Below, piece after piece: positions 61,059 to 64,000 of a DNA stretch of 64,000 bases. This DNA is from JAHRVQ01 sp029941905. GTDB taxonomy: Bacteria; Pseudomonadota; Gammaproteobacteria; Pseudomonadales; Azotimanducaceae. The notes under the pieces are model-generated. The model was not told the origin of the DNA and did no database searches. It worked only from the letters and a program-made list of their open reading frames with translations. The position numbers were made by a program, and so were the translations under genes. Each line of letters opens with the position of its first letter. Position 1 is the stretch's first letter. Location of the stretch: contig JAPYTQ010000026.1 of NCBI GenBank assembly GCA_029941905.1, forward strand, positions 1 to 64,000, written 5' to 3'.

Positions 61059-62352
61059 GATTAAATCCGTCTATGTCCTTGCCATTGTCATTGTCCTGGC
61101 GCTGAAAATCTGCTTTCAGGACCACGGTATCGTACAACCAGTAGTTAACACCCACATCGAACTGACTTTTCTCGTTACTCGTCACATTGCTTCCGGCTGT
61201 TAAATCGTAGCTACTATATCGCATGAACAAGCCGAGTTTATCAAACCGGTAGGAAGGTTCAACGAACCAACCCACCTGCTCATTGGAACCGGGATTTAAC
61301 AATTCAATCTTGTCATTAATATCCCACCGCGCATACAGTGCTCGCAAACTAAATCCTGCCCGCTGGAAACTTAAATTGGTCTCAAACAGCGTCGCATCAA
61401 TTCCGCTGATTCCAATTCCGTCTGCATCATCTTGAGTCAAATCAGACTGGTATTGTAAACTCGTGTTCCACTGCAGACCTGCTATGCCGTTGAATCTTAT
61501 TCGTGCCGTAAACGCCGGGCTGTCTGCATTTGCCTTGGCAACTTTTTGTCGGGCAGAGCGAATACTGCTGCGCTTCGAGGCACTTGCATTGTCTGTATCC
61601 AGATTCAAGCCGGAATGAGCTGCGACGTTGTATCCCCAACCCGGGGTGATTTCACCATCGAATACAGCACCACCCTCCCACCAGGTGGACGGAATGATCT
61701 GTTTTTCAACCGGGTTTCGTTCAACACCATAAAATGTATCCGGTTCATGGGTTTCATTCAATATGCCAACTGGAACCAGGTATACCCCCATCCTGGTACG
61801 GTGGTTGTCCGCATAATCCCATTGAATGAAGGCTTGCTCAATTTCAACTTCTCCAGGTTGACCATCACCTGCAATGGAGTGCTCAACTTCAAGCTCGGAG
61901 TAAAATGACAGTTCCTGATTGAACTGGTGAGAGAAAAACATCACGAACCTATGCAGGTCGATCTCTTTGCCGTTATCGAGATTGTTATAGTGCAACTCGC
62001 CATAGCCACCTAGATTCGTTTGTTTACCACTGTCGTTAAAGGCGACAGCCTCGACGGCGGTTACCGTGGCTTCCAGCGCCTCCTCGGTCTGGGCGAGTCT
62101 TGTCGACTGCGCCTGATTGTCTGCCTGCCACCTTATTTGCGCTTCTTCCAATCGACGTTGGCTGCCCAGCAGTTCGCTTTCCAACTTCTCTATTTGTGTT
62201 TGTTGTTGTTGAATCAGTTTCCAGATTTCTTCCAGACTCGGCGCAACAGTCTCCTGAGTACTGGCAGCCACAGCCTGGCTGAAAACGACCTGGCCGAAAA
62301 CAACGCTACACACCAGCAAAAACCCAAAGATCCGACACTGCAATAATCTCAT
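61036..62352 (-). CDS. Outer-membrane porin
   Basis: 438 aa. Signal peptide (about 1-30), coiled coil (about 38-95, IWKLIQQQQTQIEKLESELL in part), then a beta-barrel rich in alternating aromatic strands, ending in Phe (VGYSF) as expected for BAM substrates. YGELHYNNLDNGKEIDLHRF marks the OprP/carbohydrate-selective-like group. First gene of the operon that follows the Fur-type site, so it probably admits an iron-linked solute. Confidence 0.85.
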   Translation of the reverse strand: MRLLQCRIFGFLLVCSVVFGQVVFSQAVAASTQETVAPSLEEIWKLIQQQQTQIEKLESELLGSQRRLEEAQIRWQADNQAQSTRLAQTEEALEATVTAVEAVAFNDSGKQTNLGGYGELHYNNLDNGKEIDLHRFVMFFSHQFNQELSFYSELEVEHSIAGDGQPGEVEIEQAFIQWDYADNHRTRMGVYLVPVGILNETHEPDTFYGVERNPVEKQIIPSTWWEGGAVFDGEITPGWGYNVAAHSGLNLDTDNASASKRSSIRSARQKVAKANADSPAFTARIRFNGIAGLQWNTSLQYQSDLTQDDADGIGISGIDATLFETNLSFQRAGFSLRALYARWDINDKIELLNPGSNEQVGWFVEPSYRFDKLGLFMRYSSYDLTAGSNVTSNEKSQFDVGVNYWLYDTVVLKADFQRQDNDNGKDIDGFNLGVGYSF

Positions 62353-62406
62353 CTTAGTTCTTTATTCACGAAGGGGCGTGAATAGTAACCGGGGGGGTTT
62401 TTGAAT

Positions 62407-62425
62407 GCAAATCATTATCATTCGC
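62407..62425 (-). promoter_or_regulatory. Fur-type box upstream of the porin operon
   Basis: GCAAATCATTATCATTCGC (19 bp) matches 14 of 19 positions of the Fur consensus in its palindromic form, with the central core ATCATTATCATT intact. It lies 55 bp upstream of the porin ATG, in the promoter region. Confidence 0.7.
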
Positions 62426-62528
62426 AGATTGGCTGCTTCTTGTCCCAGGTCAAAAAATAGTCAATATGCCTGGTGGCAACAGCATTCGGATTGGACAACA
62501 GCTGGGCTATATCAAGCGGCGCTAATTC

Positions 62529-62554
62529 AAAAAACACCAGAATAGTTTCTGGCG
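62529..62554 (-). terminator. Intrinsic terminator of grxD
   Basis: Stem CGCCAGAA / TTCTGGTG (62547-62554 and 62535-62542, one G-U pair) with a 4-nt loop is followed on the minus strand by six T. It lies 83 bp past the grxD stop. Confidence 0.75.
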
Positions 62555-62636
62555 TTTTTCTGGGAATCTAAACAAGACCCTAATGGCACTTACCGCAAAC
62601 GCAGGTAGCGTTGGGTTGGAAGACCCCGTAAGTACA

Positions 62637-62957
62637 TCAAGCAGCAGTTGTTGCCGCTTTGACGATCGGCAGAAGTTCACCACTTTGGTACATTTCCATG
62701 ATGATGTCGCAACCGCCAATCAGTTCGCCGTCAACGAACAACTGCGGGAAGGTGGGCCAATCTGAATACTGGGGCAGATTCGAACGAATATCAGGATTTG
62801 CGAGAATATCAATATAGGCAAATTTTTCACCACAGGCCATCAATGCTTGAGACGCCTGGGAGGAGAAACCACACTGGGGCTGATCTGGCGAGCCTTTCAT
62901 ATAAAGCAGGATCGGATTACCGTCTACCTGCTCTTTGATGGTTTGCATGATATCCAT
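62637..62957 (-). CDS. grxD: Monothiol glutaredoxin GrxD
   Basis: 106 aa. CGFS active site in QPQCGFSSQ, and WPTFPQLFVDGELIGGCDI glutathione-binding segment. Carries and transfers [2Fe-2S] clusters with glutathione and BolA. Downstream part of the argG-pyrC-rnt...grxD region of Pseudomonas synteny. Confidence 0.96.
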   Translation of the reverse strand: MDIMQTIKEQVDGNPILLYMKGSPDQPQCGFSSQASQALMACGEKFAYIDILANPDIRSNLPQYSDWPTFPQLFVDGELIGGCDIIMEMYQSGELLPIVKAATTAA

Positions 62958-63075
62958 GTTTCAATTCTCTTTAAAGTCGTGACTAAAAATGTAATTCTAA
63001 CTTTTTTTTGCGCCGATGCTTAGTCTATTCAGCACTTTTTTTATGAAAATCCTCTTTGCAAATAGCCATTTATTT

Positions 63076-64000
63076 TTAAGGGCTATGTTGTTCGCCCTCC
63101 TCGGCACCGGCTTTGCCATAACCACCACCGCCGGGCGTTTCAATTCTTAGCACCTGTCCGGCCTTCGCAAAAAAGTGGCATTTGCCTGCTACAGGCACGC
63201 CGTCCAGGCTGTTTTTCCCTGGTGCACCGGCGGTTCCCCCCGACAATCCCCAGGGCGCATGCCGTCTGCGTTCTGTCAGCAACGTCACTTCCGTGGGTTC
63301 AAGGAAAAGGAATTCTCTAACCAAGCCTTCACCTCCGCAGTTAATCCCGTCTCCAGAGGAGTCTCGGCGCATTGTATAATTCAGGATTCGCAGAGGAAAA
63401 TGGCTCTCCAGGCTCTCAATCGGTGTATTTAGCGTATTTGTCATATGACACTGCACAGCAGAGAGTCCCGTTGCCCGTCCACTCGCGCCCATTCCTCCTG
63501 CAATGGTTTCATAATAGTCCCAGGGGGTGTTGCTGGCTCGGGAACCCATGGCTACGTTGTTCATCGTGCCCTGACTCGCGGCGGGAATCTGGTCAGGTAC
63601 AGCTTCGTACAGTGCACCCAACACCACGTCGACAATGCGCATTGAGGTCTCCACGTTTCCAGCCGCCGTCGCTGCGGGTCGCGTCGCGTTAACAAGACAT
63701 CCCGCCGGTGCTTGCAGCGAGATACACCTGAACGTGCCTGCACAATTGGGTGCCGATTGTGGCAATAGACAGCGAAACGCATAAAAGACCGCTGCCGCAG
63801 CGACAGAAATGGGGCAGTTAATATTCCCTTCCACCTGCGGTGATGTCCCGGAAAAATCTACCTTTATGCCCTCGTCATTGACGGTCAATGCCACACTGAT
63901 GACGATATCCTCGTGCCCATAGCCGTCATCGTCCATGTAATCCGAAAACTGGTAGCGACCCGGAGGGATTGTCCGCAACACATTGACAGCAACCTTTTCG
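63076..64000 (-). CDS. Hydantoinase B / 5-oxoprolinase subunit (partial, N-terminus beyond window)
   Basis: The last about 308 codons of a HyuB-type protein. DFSGTSPQVEGNINCP, ATRPAATAAGNVETS, SQGTMNNVAMG, GGMGASGRATGLSAVQ, and the C-terminal ETPGGGGYG are conserved. The frame is open to the window edge, so no start is given. HyuA/HyuB enzymes hydrolyse hydantoins or 5-oxoproline with ATP; the HyuA domain would lie outside the window. Substrate not determinable. Confidence 0.9.
   Translation of the reverse strand, partial: EKVAVNVLRTIPPGRYQFSDYMDDDGYGHEDIVISVALTVNDEGIKVDFSGTSPQVEGNINCPISVAAAAVFYAFRCLLPQSAPNCAGTFRCISLQAPAGCLVNATRPAATAAGNVETSMRIVDVVLGALYEAVPDQIPAASQGTMNNVAMGSRASNTPWDYYETIAGGMGASGRATGLSAVQCHMTNTLNTPIESLESHFPLRILNYTMRRDSSGDGINCGGEGLVREFLFLEPTEVTLLTERRRHAPWGLSGGTAGAPGKNSLDGVPVAGKCHFFAKAGQVLRIETPGGGGYGKAGAEEGEQHSP

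Overview
The window is a chromosomal segment of a gammaproteobacterium, probably marine and uncultured. Gene order matches blocks of the Pseudomonas chromosome (known order, from memory): gyrA-pheA-hisC-tyrA-cmk-rpsA-ihfB with a glycan locus beside ihfB, mtaD-ubiG-yciK, scpA-scpB-rluB, hda-perM-DUF2066-DUF3108, dcd-mrp-metG-rsx-nth, argG-pyrC-rnt and grxD. No rRNA, tRNA, CRISPR or prophage was seen. Two runs of exactly 100 N (30944-31043, 42678-42777) are scaffold gaps, and both fall inside short tandem repeats.

Layout. 1-10.5 kb: surface-glycan locus (sulfotransferase, WbsX-like protein, three tandem-domain GT2 glycosyltransferases, a PhyH-type dioxygenase). 10.6-25.9 kb: ComEA, LapAB (LPS control), IHF-beta, ribosomal protein S1, cytidylate kinase, aromatic amino-acid genes, gyrase A, methylthioadenosine deaminase, UbiG, YciK, RluB. 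25.9-33.9 kb: ScpAB, TrpS, YciO, YciB, YciI, a YgiM-like SH3 protein, PdxJ, a membrane-anchored cold-shock protein, YciH. 34-47.5 kb: SseA, MnmC, SerA, a broken LysR gene, a diiron protein, a GntR/ABC operon, a Firmicutes-type MurG, Hda, PerM, DUF2066, DUF3108. 47.5-59 kb: Dcd, Mrp, MetG, the Rsx/Rnf complex, Nth, ArgG, PyrC, RNase T. 59-64 kb: rubrerythrin, a Fur-box-preceded porin/FMN-binding/PepSY operon, GrxD, and the end of a hydantoinase-B gene.

Three themes stand out. (1) The Rsx operon has no separate rsxC. RsxB instead carries the two C-terminal [4Fe-4S] clusters of RsxC as a fusion, and the NADH/FMN module of RsxC is gone. (2) Short tandem duplications of 12-24 bp occur at many gene junctions and N-termini. 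Two unrelated exported proteins share the same octapeptide theme (TALSxxxx) in front of their signal peptides, and MurG and UbiG carry pentapeptide repeats. (3) Extragenic inverted-repeat elements occur: a 266-bp element with 33-bp perfect ends at the 3' end of ubiG, a 122-bp MITE with TTAG flanks that supplies the likely start codon of the DUF2066 gene, and three palindromic regions sharing the core GGGACGCCGAGTC. Genes expected from synteny (aroA, serC, mupP, purMN, most of rsxC) are missing where these junctions lie, which suggests a genome reshaped by small deletions and repeat growth.
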